A stretch of 43,837 nt of DNA from Oscillospiraceae bacterium (GTDB taxonomy: Bacteria; Bacillota; Clostridia; Oscillospirales; Acutalibacteraceae): contig JALEQX010000065.1 in the NCBI GenBank assembly GCA_022763825.1, positions 1-43,837 on the forward strand. Reading direction: 5' to 3'. The notes below the pieces were generated by a model. That model saw nothing but the letters and a program-made list of their open reading frames with translations, did not search any database and was not told where the DNA came from. Position 1 is the stretch's first letter. Every line of letters starts with the position of its first letter. The translations under genes were made by a program, and so were the position numbers. This document shows positions 31,898 through 39,413 of the stretch, in pieces.

Positions 31898-32576
31898 GTA
31901 CGTTCCAGCTTACGTCGTCGTTTCCGTCGAAATTCTCGTCGTCTTCGCTGTCGTTACCCGGCTTCTCCTGCGGGATTTCGGCGGTGACTTCGCCTTTTTT
32001 CAGCGCCGACCATATCTGAGGCGTGACGATCATCGTATATCCGCATCCGCCCGGCGCGCGCCACGCCGTCATGTCCTGCTCGGGAAATCCGAATACGGAG
32101 AGTATAGTCATTATGACTCCGCCGTGCGCGACTATTACAGCGTCGGTCGTTCCTGTTTTTATAAGCCCCTCGACGATATTATTAAAAGCCTTGACGACTC
32201 TTTTTCCGAATTCCTCGCTTGACTCTCCGTGCGGAGGGCATGCGTCCTTTCCGCCCTTTATCCAGTTTAAAAAATCCTCGCTGCCGTTTAATTCGTCCGC
32301 CGTTTTATTCTCGAATTCGCCGAAATTGCATTCTATCAGCTCGTTTATTACGATAGGCTCCTTGTCGGGATAGATTATATGCGCCGTTTGCAGACAGCGT
32401 TTTAAAGGACTCGAAAATACGACGTCGCAGTAGGGGTATATCATTGTCTCGTCCATGTTTTTAATCTGATTTACGCCCTCCGGCGCGAGAACCTCGTCCG
32501 TGTGGCCTATATATCTGCCCTCTAAATTTCCGGTCGTTATGCCGTTTCTTATAAAATGAATTCTGTATGTTTTCAT
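31884..32576 (-). CDS. Histidine-phosphatase-like protein with RNG in place of RHG
   Basis: 230 residues from the ATG at 32576 (AAAGGAA upstream). It has the phosphoglycerate mutase/histidine phosphatase fold: HFIRNGITTGNLEGRYIGH at the start, VFSSPLKRCLQTA, ECNFGEFENKTADEL and VIVAHGGVIMTIL. The catalytic histidine, normally in RHG, is Asn here (codon AAC, residue 11), while Arg10, the second His and the surrounding signatures are kept. It may therefore be an inactive phosphatase used for binding, or have shifted chemistry; a sequencing error cannot be excluded. The tail is acidic. It is divergent from an XRE regulator. Confidence 0.88.
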   Translation of the reverse strand: MKTYRIHFIRNGITTGNLEGRYIGHTDEVLAPEGVNQIKNMDETMIYPYCDVVFSSPLKRCLQTAHIIYPDKEPIVINELIECNFGEFENKTADELNGSEDFLNWIKGGKDACPPHGESSEEFGKRVVKAFNNIVEGLIKTGTTDAVIVAHGGVIMTILSVFGFPEQDMTAWRAPGGCGYTMIVTPQIWSALKKGEVTAEIPQEKPGNDSEDDENFDGNDDVSWNVLNLN

Positions 32577-32604
32577 TGCTTTTTCCTTTACAATCCGTTT
32601 TATC

Positions 32605-32626
32605 TGTTGTAAAATACTATACAACA
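32605..32626. promoter_or_regulatory. TGTTGTA-N8-TACAACA operator between divergent genes
   Basis: Perfect 7-bp inverted repeats (32605-32611, 32620-32626) overlap the promoter region of the XRE gene (TTGTAA at 32607, TATAAT at 32629, 16 bases apart). An XRE-type dimer binding here would control both the regulator and the phosphatase-like gene. Confidence 0.6.
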
Positions 32627-32646
32627 AGTATAATGAGGTGTCAAGC

Positions 32647-33258
32647 ATGAACGTCAATATTGCTTCAAGACTTTCTTCCCTGAGAAAAGAAAAGGACATA
32701 AGCCAGAAAGAAGCCGCGTCGGTTCTCGGCGTTTCGCAGGCTCTTTTGTCGCATTACGAAAAGGGAATACGCGAGTGCGGAATGGATTTTATCGTAAAGG
32801 CGTGCAGATATTATGACGTTACGGCTGACTATATGCTCGGAATGAGTCAGAACAGACACGGATTTAACGATATTTATTCACAGTCGGAACTGCCGACCGA
32901 CCGCGACGCGAGCGTTCAGACGCTCTATCGAACGGTGCTTATGATAGGAAATAAAATGAGCGAAGCGGGAGGCAGTACGGCGAAGAGATTTTACCGTTCG
33001 CTGATGATTGCGGCTTACAGGATGGTTCTGCTCGCTTCCGACGCGGGACTGGTCGACGATAATTTATTTTCCCTCGGCAGGGAGAACAGCGAAATTCTGC
33101 TGGCGTGCATATCCGATAAACTTACGAGAAAACGTGCCGAGTGCGAAAAGTGCGAAGAACGCTTCGGCGAGGAACAGGTCTATATACATACGGTCGTAAA
33201 AGAGACGGAAAAGTATATAGAGGGTACGGTGAGCAAGGGATTTAAGAAGCAAGGTTAA
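32647..33258 (+). CDS. XRE-family transcriptional regulator
   Basis: 203 residues. The N-terminal 65 residues form a helix-turn-helix of the XRE type: ASRLSSLRKEKDISQKEAAS, then VLGVSQALLSHYEKGIREC with the recognition helix, and YYDVTADYMLG. The remaining 135 residues are helical with a small Cys cluster (CISDKLTRKRAECEKCEERF) and show no known ligand domain. The ATG at 32647 follows GAGGTG; an upstream GTG at 32638 is less likely. It is divergent from the phosphatase-like gene with an inverted repeat in between, so autoregulation is likely. Confidence 0.87.
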   Translation: MNVNIASRLSSLRKEKDISQKEAASVLGVSQALLSHYEKGIRECGMDFIVKACRYYDVTADYMLGMSQNRHGFNDIYSQSELPTDRDASVQTLYRTVLMIGNKMSEAGGSTAKRFYRSLMIAAYRMVLLASDAGLVDDNLFSLGRENSEILLACISDKLTRKRAECEKCEERFGEEQVYIHTVVKETEKYIEGTVSKGFKKQG

Positions 33259-33285
33259 AAACGCGGCGCTGTATACAAAAAGTGA

Positions 33286-33326
33286 AAAGCACGGGATGTC
33301 TCATGGTGAACATTCCGCGCTTTTTA
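33286..33326. terminator. Bidirectional terminator between the XRE gene and htpG
   Basis: A long imperfect stem, AAAGCACGGGATGT against ACATTCCGCGCTTT, with a 10-base loop and T-runs on both sides. Confidence 0.7.
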
Positions 33327-33339
33327 TATTATTCGGATT

Positions 33340-35232
33340 TTATTTAACCATAAGCTCCGATATCATATTTATGAATTCCGACGGGTTTTCAATCGTCATA
33401 CCGCCGATGAGGCGAGCCTGGTCGTAAAGGAGTTTCGTAAATTTATTAAACGAATCCTTATCCTCAGTGTACAGAGTTTTAAGTTTTTCGGCTACGGGGT
33501 GAGAGGCGTTTAATTCGAGAACGATATCGGCCTTGACCTTGTTATCTGTGGGCATGGAGTTGAGTATTTTCTCCATTTCGACGGAGATATTGCCCTCGCT
33601 CGAAAGGCAGGCGGGGTAGTTTTTGAGTCTGTTTGTAAATTTAACCGACTGAACCGCGCCCGAAAGGATGTTTTTCATTTCCTCGAGCATATCCTTGCCC
33701 GATTCGTTCTGTTCTTCAAGCTGTTTTTTCTCGTCCTCTGTCGAAAGGTCGATTTCCTCGGCGCAGACGTTTGCGAATTTCTTGCCGTCGTACTCGTCGA
33801 GCATCTTCAGAGCAAATTCGTCGACGTTGTCCGTGCAGTAGAGGACTTCATAACCTTTTTCTTTAAGAGCGTCGGTCTGCGGGAGCATATCGATTTTTTC
33901 TGCGCTGTCGCCGCACGCATAATAAATTTTATCCTGTCCGTCTTTCATTCTCGAAACGTATTCGGAAAGGGTGACAAGCTTTTTCTCGGTTGATGAATAG
34001 AACATTACAAGATCCTTGAGAGAATCCTTGTGCGCGCCGAATTCGTTGTAAATTCCGAACTTCAGCTGAACACCGAACGATTTATAGAATTCTTCGTACG
34101 CTTCACGCTCGTTGTTAAGCATTTTCGTAAGCTCGTTTTTAATTTTTTTCTCAATGGTTCTTGCGATGAGCTTGAGCTGATGGTCATGCTGGAGAACTTC
34201 ACGCGAAATGTTTAAAGATAAGTCCGCGCTGTCGACGAGACCTCTTACGAAGCTGAAATAGTCGGGGAGCAGGTCGGGACACTTGTCCATGATAAGAACG
34301 CCGTTTGAATAAAGCGCAAGTCCTTTTTCAAATTCCTTTGAATAATAGTCGTACGCAGGCTTCTTTGGGATAAACATAAGCGCGTCGAATGTCGCCTGTC
34401 CCTCTGTCTTTGTGTGTATAATCCTTGCGGGTTTTTCGAAATCGTAGAATTTTTCGGAGTAGAAACGCTCGTATTCTTCCTCTGAAATCTCGCTCTTATT
34501 TTTTCTCCAAAGCGGAATCATGCTGTTGACGGTACGCGTTTCGGTAAATGATTCGTACTCGCCCTCCTTGCCTTCGACAGGGCGTGAGGATTCGAAATCC
34601 ATCTTAATGGGATATCTTATATAATCGGAATACTTTTTGATAAGTCCGCTGATTTTGTATGTTTCAAGGAATTCGTCGTACTTTTCGTTTTCCGTATCCT
34701 CTTTTATGTGAAGAGTGATGACGGTGCCGACGTCCTCCTTATCGCACGGCTCAATCGTGTAGCCGTCCGCGCCGGTCGAAGTCCAGCGGTATGCCTGATC
34801 CGAGCCGAAAGCCTTGCTCTCGACTGTAACAAGGTCGCTTACCATAAACGCCGAATAGAATCCTACGCCGAACTGACCGATAATCTCAACATCGTCTTTT
34901 TTGTCCGACTCCGCGTTGTCCTTCTTAAAATCAAGCGAACCGCTCTTGGCAATCGTGCCGAGGTTGTTCTCAAGCTCCTCGCTCGTCATTCCGATACCGT
35001 TATCGGTGATGATGAGGTTTCTGTTTTCTTTGTCAATGTCAACTTTAATGAAGAAGTCCTCTTTGTTCTTGCCTACGCTCTCGTCGGTAAGCGAACGAAA
35101 ATAAAGTTTGTCGATAGCGTCGCTTGCGTTTGAGATAAGCTCTCTTAAAAAGATTTCCTTATGCGTATATATAGAGTTGATCATCATGTCAAGCAGTTTT
35201 TTCGATTCTGCTTTAAACTGTTTTTTCTTCAT
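33340..35232 (-). CDS. htpG: Chaperone HtpG (Hsp90 family)
   Basis: Cytosolic Hsp90-type chaperone, 630 residues, the usual length. The N-terminal GHKL ATPase domain has LRELISNASDAIDKLYF, TDNGIGMTSEEL, GTIAKSGS and GQFGVGFYSAFMV; the middle domain and the C-terminal dimerisation region follow in order. It starts at an ATG 24 bases downstream of a CIRCE operator with AAAGGTGACG as ribosome-binding site. The operator indicates heat-shock control by HrcA. Confidence 0.97.
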   Translation of the reverse strand: MKKKQFKAESKKLLDMMINSIYTHKEIFLRELISNASDAIDKLYFRSLTDESVGKNKEDFFIKVDIDKENRNLIITDNGIGMTSEELENNLGTIAKSGSLDFKKDNAESDKKDDVEIIGQFGVGFYSAFMVSDLVTVESKAFGSDQAYRWTSTGADGYTIEPCDKEDVGTVITLHIKEDTENEKYDEFLETYKISGLIKKYSDYIRYPIKMDFESSRPVEGKEGEYESFTETRTVNSMIPLWRKNKSEISEEEYERFYSEKFYDFEKPARIIHTKTEGQATFDALMFIPKKPAYDYYSKEFEKGLALYSNGVLIMDKCPDLLPDYFSFVRGLVDSADLSLNISREVLQHDHQLKLIARTIEKKIKNELTKMLNNEREAYEEFYKSFGVQLKFGIYNEFGAHKDSLKDLVMFYSSTEKKLVTLSEYVSRMKDGQDKIYYACGDSAEKIDMLPQTDALKEKGYEVLYCTDNVDEFALKMLDEYDGKKFANVCAEEIDLSTEDEKKQLEEQNESGKDMLEEMKNILSGAVQSVKFTNRLKNYPACLSSEGNISVEMEKILNSMPTDNKVKADIVLELNASHPVAEKLKTLYTEDKDSFNKFTKLLYDQARLIGGMTIENPSEFINMISELMVK

Positions 35233-35257
35233 GATACGTCACCTTTAAAAAGAAATA

Positions 35258-35284
35258 TTAGCACTCTGATATTTCGAGTGCTAA
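35258..35284. promoter_or_regulatory. CIRCE operator (HrcA binding site)
   Basis: TTAGCACTC-N9-GAGTGCTAA, a perfect match to the CIRCE consensus, located between the htpG promoter and start codon. Confidence 0.95.
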
Positions 35285-35289
35285 TATAT

Positions 35290-35317
35290 AGTATAATCCG
35301 ATTTTCGGATTTGTCAA
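35290..35317 (-). promoter_or_regulatory. Promoter of htpG
   Basis: On the minus strand TTGACA (35312-35317) and TATACT (35290-35295) are 16 bases apart, directly upstream of CIRCE. The spacer contains a 7-bp inverted repeat, AATCCGA-AAA-TCGGATT. Confidence 0.75.
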
Positions 35318-35331
35318 GAGGGGAGCGAAAT

Positions 35332-35685
35332 TTATTTTGATTTGGGTTTTGCCAGCAGCGAAACTGTTAGTCCCGATAACAGCGCCGCCATTATTCCCGC
35401 GCTTCCCGCCGTCATGGGACCTGTCAGCGCGCCGAGAAGTCCCTGTTCGTCGACGGCTTTTTTTGTACCCTCGCACAGTACGTGACCGAATCCCGTCAGC
35501 GGAACTGTCGCGCCCGCCTGTGCGAATTCGGCAAACGGTTTGTACAGTCCGACAGCGGATAAAATAACTCCAGCGACGACGAACCCGACGAGAATACGCG
35601 CCGGAGTCAGAGCCGTGAGGTCGATTAAAAGCTGACCGACGACGCATATAAGCCCGCCGATAAGAAATGCTTTGAGAAAAATCAT
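35332..35685 (-). CDS. spoVAE: Stage V sporulation protein AE
   Basis: 117-residue membrane protein of the SpoVA channel, which moves dipicolinic acid into the forespore. KAFLIGGLICVVGQLLIDLT, LTPARILVGFVVAGVIL, YKPFAEFAQAGATVPLTGFG and GLLGALTGPMTAGSAGI are all typical of SpoVAE (the AEb form). The ATG at 35685 follows AGAGGTG; a longer frame up to 35736 has no support. The usual neighbours spoVAC and spoVAD are not beside it. It is a good sign that the organism or its ancestor sporulates. Confidence 0.92.
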   Translation of the reverse strand: MIFLKAFLIGGLICVVGQLLIDLTALTPARILVGFVVAGVILSAVGLYKPFAEFAQAGATVPLTGFGHVLCEGTKKAVDEQGLLGALTGPMTAGSAGIMAALLSGLTVSLLAKPKSK

Positions 35686-35790
35686 ATATAACACCTCTGC
35701 ACGGATATTATTTGTATTTTTTCTTAATATATACATTTAAGTCATTCGAGTAAATAATCCGGGAGGGGGAAATATTATATTCTGAATATG

Positions 35791-35822
35791 AAAATCAACC
35801 TGACATTTGTCAAGTTGATTTT
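35791..35822. other. Long hairpin in the spoVAE upstream region
   Basis: A 15-bp stem with one mismatch (AAAATCAACCTGACA / TGTCAAGTTGATTTT) and a 2-base loop, ending in a T-run on the plus strand. It could be a bidirectional terminator or a palindromic protein-binding site. Confidence 0.5.
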
Positions 35823-35840
35823 TCGGAAAAACAGTTTAAA

Positions 35841-35867
35841 ACGCCGGAGTGATTCTCCGGCGTTTTT
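35841..35867. terminator. Terminator after the zinc-ribbon gene
   Basis: A 9-bp GC-rich stem (ACGCCGGAG / CTCCGGCGT) with a 5-base loop; the T-run is on the plus strand, and a shorter TTTA on the minus strand, the direction of the gene. Confidence 0.65.
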
Positions 35868-35911
35868 AGTTATATGTTCTTTATGCTGTTATAGTGATCG
35901 GCGTATCGAAA

Positions 35912-36193
35912 TTATTCCTTAGCCGCAAGTTTTTTAGCATAGCATGCGCTGCAAAGGACAGAGCTGTCGTCGTGGGGCTCAAAGGGAACCTTAGCCTCTC
36001 CGCCGCATTCTGCGCAGACAGCCGTGTAAAGCTTTCTTTCGGGTCTGCCCGCCTGTTTGCGTGCCATACGGCATGCCTTACATGTTTTAGGCTCGTTGGT
36101 AAGTCCCTTTTCTGCGTAGAACTCCTGCTCACCGGCGGTGAAAACGAATTCCTTACCGCAGTCTCTGCATACAAGTGTCTTGTCTTCGTACAT
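35912..36193 (-). CDS. Zinc-ribbon protein
   Basis: A 93-residue protein starting at 36193 after GAGGTT. Two Cys2-Cys2 zinc knuckles are visible: CRDCGKEF with CKACR (first), and CAECGGEAKVPF with CSACYAKK (second). The first matches the zinc-ribbon domain (PF13451-like) widespread in Firmicutes; the second has a KVPFEPHDDSSVLC segment typical of CxxC-SSR type proteins. Function unknown; nucleic acid or protein binding is likely. It lies just before the SigH-like gene on the same strand. Confidence 0.85.
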   Translation of the reverse strand: MYEDKTLVCRDCGKEFVFTAGEQEFYAEKGLTNEPKTCKACRMARKQAGRPERKLYTAVCAECGGEAKVPFEPHDDSSVLCSACYAKKLAAKE

Positions 36194-36273
36194 AGTGTAA
36201 CCTCGCTTGAAAAAAAAGTATTCGCCCCCCGCGCGGTACACCCGCTTTGGGACATATATCCAAAAACCGACTG

Positions 36274-36894
36274 TCAGCCGGGCTTTGCACCATGATTATC
36301 CGGCTTAAGTGAAACGGCGCGCAGTTTTCGTTTTATTCTCTGCAATGCGTTATCCGCCGATTTTTTTTCAATATTAAGCCGATATGATATTTCGTTATAA
36401 GTGTAACCGGAAAGATACATGGACAGAACTTTTTTTTCAAAGTCAGACAAGACCGAGTAAAAACTGTTCAATAACTCTGCATACTGTTCCCGTTCTATGA
36501 GCTTTATTTCCGGAGCGCTGTCCTCATCCGCGTCAAAATCCGACACGTCGTCAATATTGATTAATCCGCCGTTTGCAGAGCGTTTTTTTGCCTCGAGCGA
36601 GCGGATTGCCGACAGAATGCGGTTTTTTACGCATGTATAGGCGTATGTTGAAAAGGACGCTTTCGTTTTGTTTTTGTCATAAGTGTATACCGCATTTATG
36701 AATCCGAGCATGCCCTCCTGAGCAATGTCGTCCGAGTCCAAAGTGACAGCCGAAAAACCGCCCGCCGCGCTTCTTATCATGGGGGTATATTTTGCGATTA
36801 ACTCGGCAAGGGCTTTTTCATCTCCGGACTTGCATTTTGATATAAGAACGCCGTCGGACTCGCTTCCTGCGGAACCGGAAAATGATAAACTCAT
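36274..36894 (-). CDS. sigH: SigH-like RNA polymerase sigma factor
   Basis: 206 residues. Region 2 is visible as SDDIAQEGMLGFINAVYTYD and ASFSTYAYTCVKNRILSAI, and region 4 as LSDFEKKVLSMYLSGYTYNE followed by KSADNALQRIKRKL, which closely resembles the end of Spo0H/SigH of Bacillus. SigH directs early sporulation and competence genes. Identification of region 4 is good; a related alternative factor cannot be excluded because region 2 has diverged. The start follows only a weak site. It has its own promoter at 36941-36970. Confidence 0.82.
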   Translation of the reverse strand: MSLSFSGSAGSESDGVLISKCKSGDEKALAELIAKYTPMIRSAAGGFSAVTLDSDDIAQEGMLGFINAVYTYDKNKTKASFSTYAYTCVKNRILSAIRSLEAKKRSANGGLINIDDVSDFDADEDSAPEIKLIEREQYAELLNSFYSVLSDFEKKVLSMYLSGYTYNEISYRLNIEKKSADNALQRIKRKLRAVSLKPDNHGAKPG

Positions 36895-36940
36895 AATGTA
36901 ATCCGTTCGTATGATGATAGTTTTTATTAATACAATTATA

Positions 36941-36970
36941 ATTATATACCATTTTTTTATACTTTGTCAA
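36941..36970 (-). promoter_or_regulatory. Promoter of the SigH-like gene
   Basis: On the minus strand TTGACA (36965-36970) and TATAAT (36941-36946), 18 bases apart, 46 bases upstream of the start. Confidence 0.6.
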
Positions 36971-37083
36971 CAATTTTTTTATATACGGAGAAATAAATAT
37001 TTTTATAGAATACGAAAGATATCATTTTTTTTTTTGTAAATTTATTGTCGGAATAAAAAAATGCAAAAAATATTGAAAATAAC

Positions 37084-37112
37084 TTGTCTGAAATTCAAAA
37101 TAATGTTATCAT
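37084..37112 (+). promoter_or_regulatory. Promoter of the acyltransferase gene
   Basis: TTGTCT (37084-37089) and TATCAT (37107-37112), 17 bases apart, 46 bases upstream of the start. Confidence 0.5.
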
Positions 37113-37158
37113 GTTGTAGCAGTTATTTAATTACAATTTATCGAAAGGTGTTATAATT

Positions 37159-38278
37159 ATGTCAAATACGGCGATAAGCAACGAAGCTGCCCCCGCGGAA
37201 TTATTAAACAATTCTCGAAAGGTCAGATATGACTGGCTTGATTTTTTAAGGGCGTTTGCTATAATTCTTGTTATATTCGGACATCAGGCGGGATCCGGGG
37301 TGTATTTATATGCTTCGTTTTCATCTCATTTAAAATTATCGCTGTTCTTTGCGGTATCGGGGTTTTTGTTCAGTAAGAAAAAAATTGATAATGTCAAAGC
37401 TTTTTTCAAAAATAAGATATTCAGACTGTTTCTCCCGTATTTGTATTTGTCGGTTATCTCACAGACGCTGACTATGCTCCCGCGGTTTATAAAAAATCCG
37501 TCTCTCCTGATTAGCTATCCGCAGTCGCTTGCGAAAATGCTTCTTCACGGCGATATTTTGTGGTTTGTGCCGAACCTGTTTCTTACGGAAATTATAATGT
37601 TTATTGTTTTAAAAATTACGAAAAAAAAACGATAAAGCGTTGATAATACTGTCCTGTATTTCACTCATTGCGGGATATTTTGCTCTGACTCCGGGGAAAT
37701 GTCTGCCGTTCAGGGTGAACGCTCTGTTAATTATTTGGCCGATTTTTGTATTCGGATATTTATTCAGAGATTATATTAATGTTCTTGATAAAAAAACAAA
37801 ATTGGTGATCGGACTTATATCCGCGGGAATATTCTGCTTCGGTCTTTGCATGGCGCGTGCTTTGTTCGGACAGTGGATAATAATGAACATAAACGACAGT
37901 ATTTACAATCACTATCTTTTGAACATATTTATAATGTTTACAGGAACTTTAGCTTCGTTTTTACTCGTTCAGTTTATACCTTTGCCGAAATTTATGAAAG
38001 CTCTCGGCAGAAACACGCTGTTTTATTATGCATTTCATAATCAGGCGTGTACTTTTGTAATGATAGTAACGGGACTTATATCCGGAATTAATATAGACAA
38101 GACGTATCTGAAGACAAACAGATTTTTGTGGCTTGTGATTGTTATTATCGCTATGCTTGTAATGATTCTGCCGTGTTTTGCGGTTAATAGATTAGCTCCG
38201 TTTTTCGTAGGAAAAAAGATGTCCGAAACAAATGCGGTATGGCTTAAAAAAGCGAAAAAGCAGAAAGAAAAAGCATAA
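37159..38278 (+). pseudogene. Acyltransferase family 3 protein, split by a frameshift in an A9 tract
   Basis: Two frames, 37159-37635 and 37640-38278, together form one membrane acyltransferase of about 370 residues (PF01757 type). The first has YDWLDFLRAFAIILVIFGHQ with the family's His and several membrane segments, ending ITKKKR then stop; the second carries the remaining helices, including LGRNTLFYYAFHNQ. The join is a run of nine A at 37621-37629. With eight A the frames would be continuous (TKKKNDKALIIL). So either the gene is broken, phase-variable, rescued by slippage on the A-run, or the sequence has one A too many. The start follows GAAAGGTG. Such proteins acylate surface sugars or lipids; the substrate is unknown. 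Confidence 0.85.
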
Positions 38279-38323
38279 TCTTGTTTGTTCGATGCAAAAA
38301 AATAAAAAATATCAAAATAACAG

Positions 38324-38352
38324 TTGCATTTTTTTACGTGTTGTGTTAAAAT
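38324..38352 (+). promoter_or_regulatory. Promoter of rpmE
   Basis: TTGCAT (38324-38329) and TAAAAT (38347-38352), 17 bases apart, 37 bases upstream of the start. Confidence 0.6.
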
Positions 38353-38389
38353 TACGTTTGTTATAAACTGTTTGAAAGAGGTGAACCAA

Positions 38390-38593
38390 ATGAAAGAGGG
38401 TATTCATCCTAATTATAAACCCACGCAGATTAGATGCGCATGCGGTAATGTTATCGAGACTTCGTCTACAAAGTCCGATCTTCGCGTTGATATTTGTTCT
38501 AAGTGCCATCCGTTCTTTACCGGTAAGCAGAAGCTGGTAGATACAGGCGGACGTGTTGACAGATTCAACAAGCGTTACAATCTCTCAAAGTAA
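38390..38593 (+). CDS. rpmE: 50S ribosomal protein L31
   Basis: 67 residues from the ATG at 38390, with AGAGGTGA 5 bases upstream. [11 protein letters not shown] at the start, [31 protein letters not shown] and [10 protein letters not shown] are typical of L31. The CxC and CxxC pairs mark the zinc-containing (type A) form. An earlier frame start at 38324 overlaps the promoter and is not used. Confidence 0.97.
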   Translation: MKEGIHPNYKPTQIRCACGNVIETSSTKSDLRVDICSKCHPFFTGKQKLVDTGGRVDRFNKRYNLSK

Positions 38594-38643
38594 GTTTTTA
38601 CTTGTAATGAGAGCGGTTTCGGCCGTAACAACAAGCGTTAAAA

Positions 38644-38676
38644 CCACGGTATGCATTCGCCTATCGTGGCTTTTTT
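38644..38676 (+). terminator. Terminator of rpmE
   Basis: An 8-bp stem (CCACGGTA / TATCGTGG, one G-U) with a 10-base loop and a CTTTTTT tail. The next gene begins 6 bases after it. Confidence 0.8.
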
Positions 38677-38682
38677 GCCGTA

Positions 38683-39327
38683 TTGGAAGTGATTAAACTG
38701 AGCGGATATCTTACGTTAAATAAAGAAAACCATGCCGAATTTACGGAAAAACGTTCGCGTTTCATCGGTTATGCAAAGCCTGTTTCGACTGCGGATGAAG
38801 CTGCCGCGTTTATAGAAAAAATACGTTCGAAACACTGGGATGCTAAACACAACGTTTACGCCTATGTTTTAAGAGACTCGAATACAAAACGGTACTCGGA
38901 CGACGGCGAACCGCAGGGAACGGCGGGCGTGCCGGTACTCGACGTTATAGAAAAAAGCGGAGTAACGGACTGCGTTGTTGTTGCGACGAGGTATTTCGGC
39001 GGTATACTGCTCGGCGGGGGCGGACTCGTGCGGGCATACTCGCACACATCTTCAATAGCTCTTGAGGCGGCGGGTATCGTTGCGATGAAGCCGTTCTGCG
39101 TTTTAAGGTCGGAATGTGATTATAACTTTTACGGCAAGCTGTCGTCAATGATTCCCGAATTCGCCGGAACGGTCGAAAGTGCCGAATTTACCGATAAGGT
39201 ATCTGTTATTTTTTCTGTTCCGAAAGAAAACGTCAGCCGTTTTTCGTCTAAGCTTACAGACGAGGGACGGGGAAGGTATGCGTTTGAAATTGTTGAAGAA
39301 CGGTATCAGAAGACAAATATTTTATAA
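38683..39327 (+). CDS. YigZ/IMPACT family protein
   Basis: 214 residues. The UPF0029 N-terminal domain is clear: EKRSRFIGYAKPVSTADEAA, HWDAKHNVYAYVLRDS, RYSDDGEPQGTAGVPVLDV, VATRYFGGILLGGGGLVRAY. A ferredoxin-like C-terminal domain follows. Relatives in bacteria and eukaryotes (IMPACT) are linked to translation control, but the bacterial role is unsettled. The start is uncertain: TTG at 38683 or GTG at 38689; there is no clear ribosome-binding site and the gene starts right after the rpmE terminator. Confidence 0.92.
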   Translation: MEVIKLSGYLTLNKENHAEFTEKRSRFIGYAKPVSTADEAAAFIEKIRSKHWDAKHNVYAYVLRDSNTKRYSDDGEPQGTAGVPVLDVIEKSGVTDCVVVATRYFGGILLGGGGLVRAYSHTSSIALEAAGIVAMKPFCVLRSECDYNFYGKLSSMIPEFAGTVESAEFTDKVSVIFSVPKENVSRFSSKLTDEGRGRYAFEIVEERYQKTNIL

Positions 39328-39413
39328 AACATAAAAAAATTTTAAAAAAAAGAGGATTTAACGCGTTAATTTGCGTATAACAAGGTGAAAAGACAGAAAC
39401 GGAGGGAGAGATT

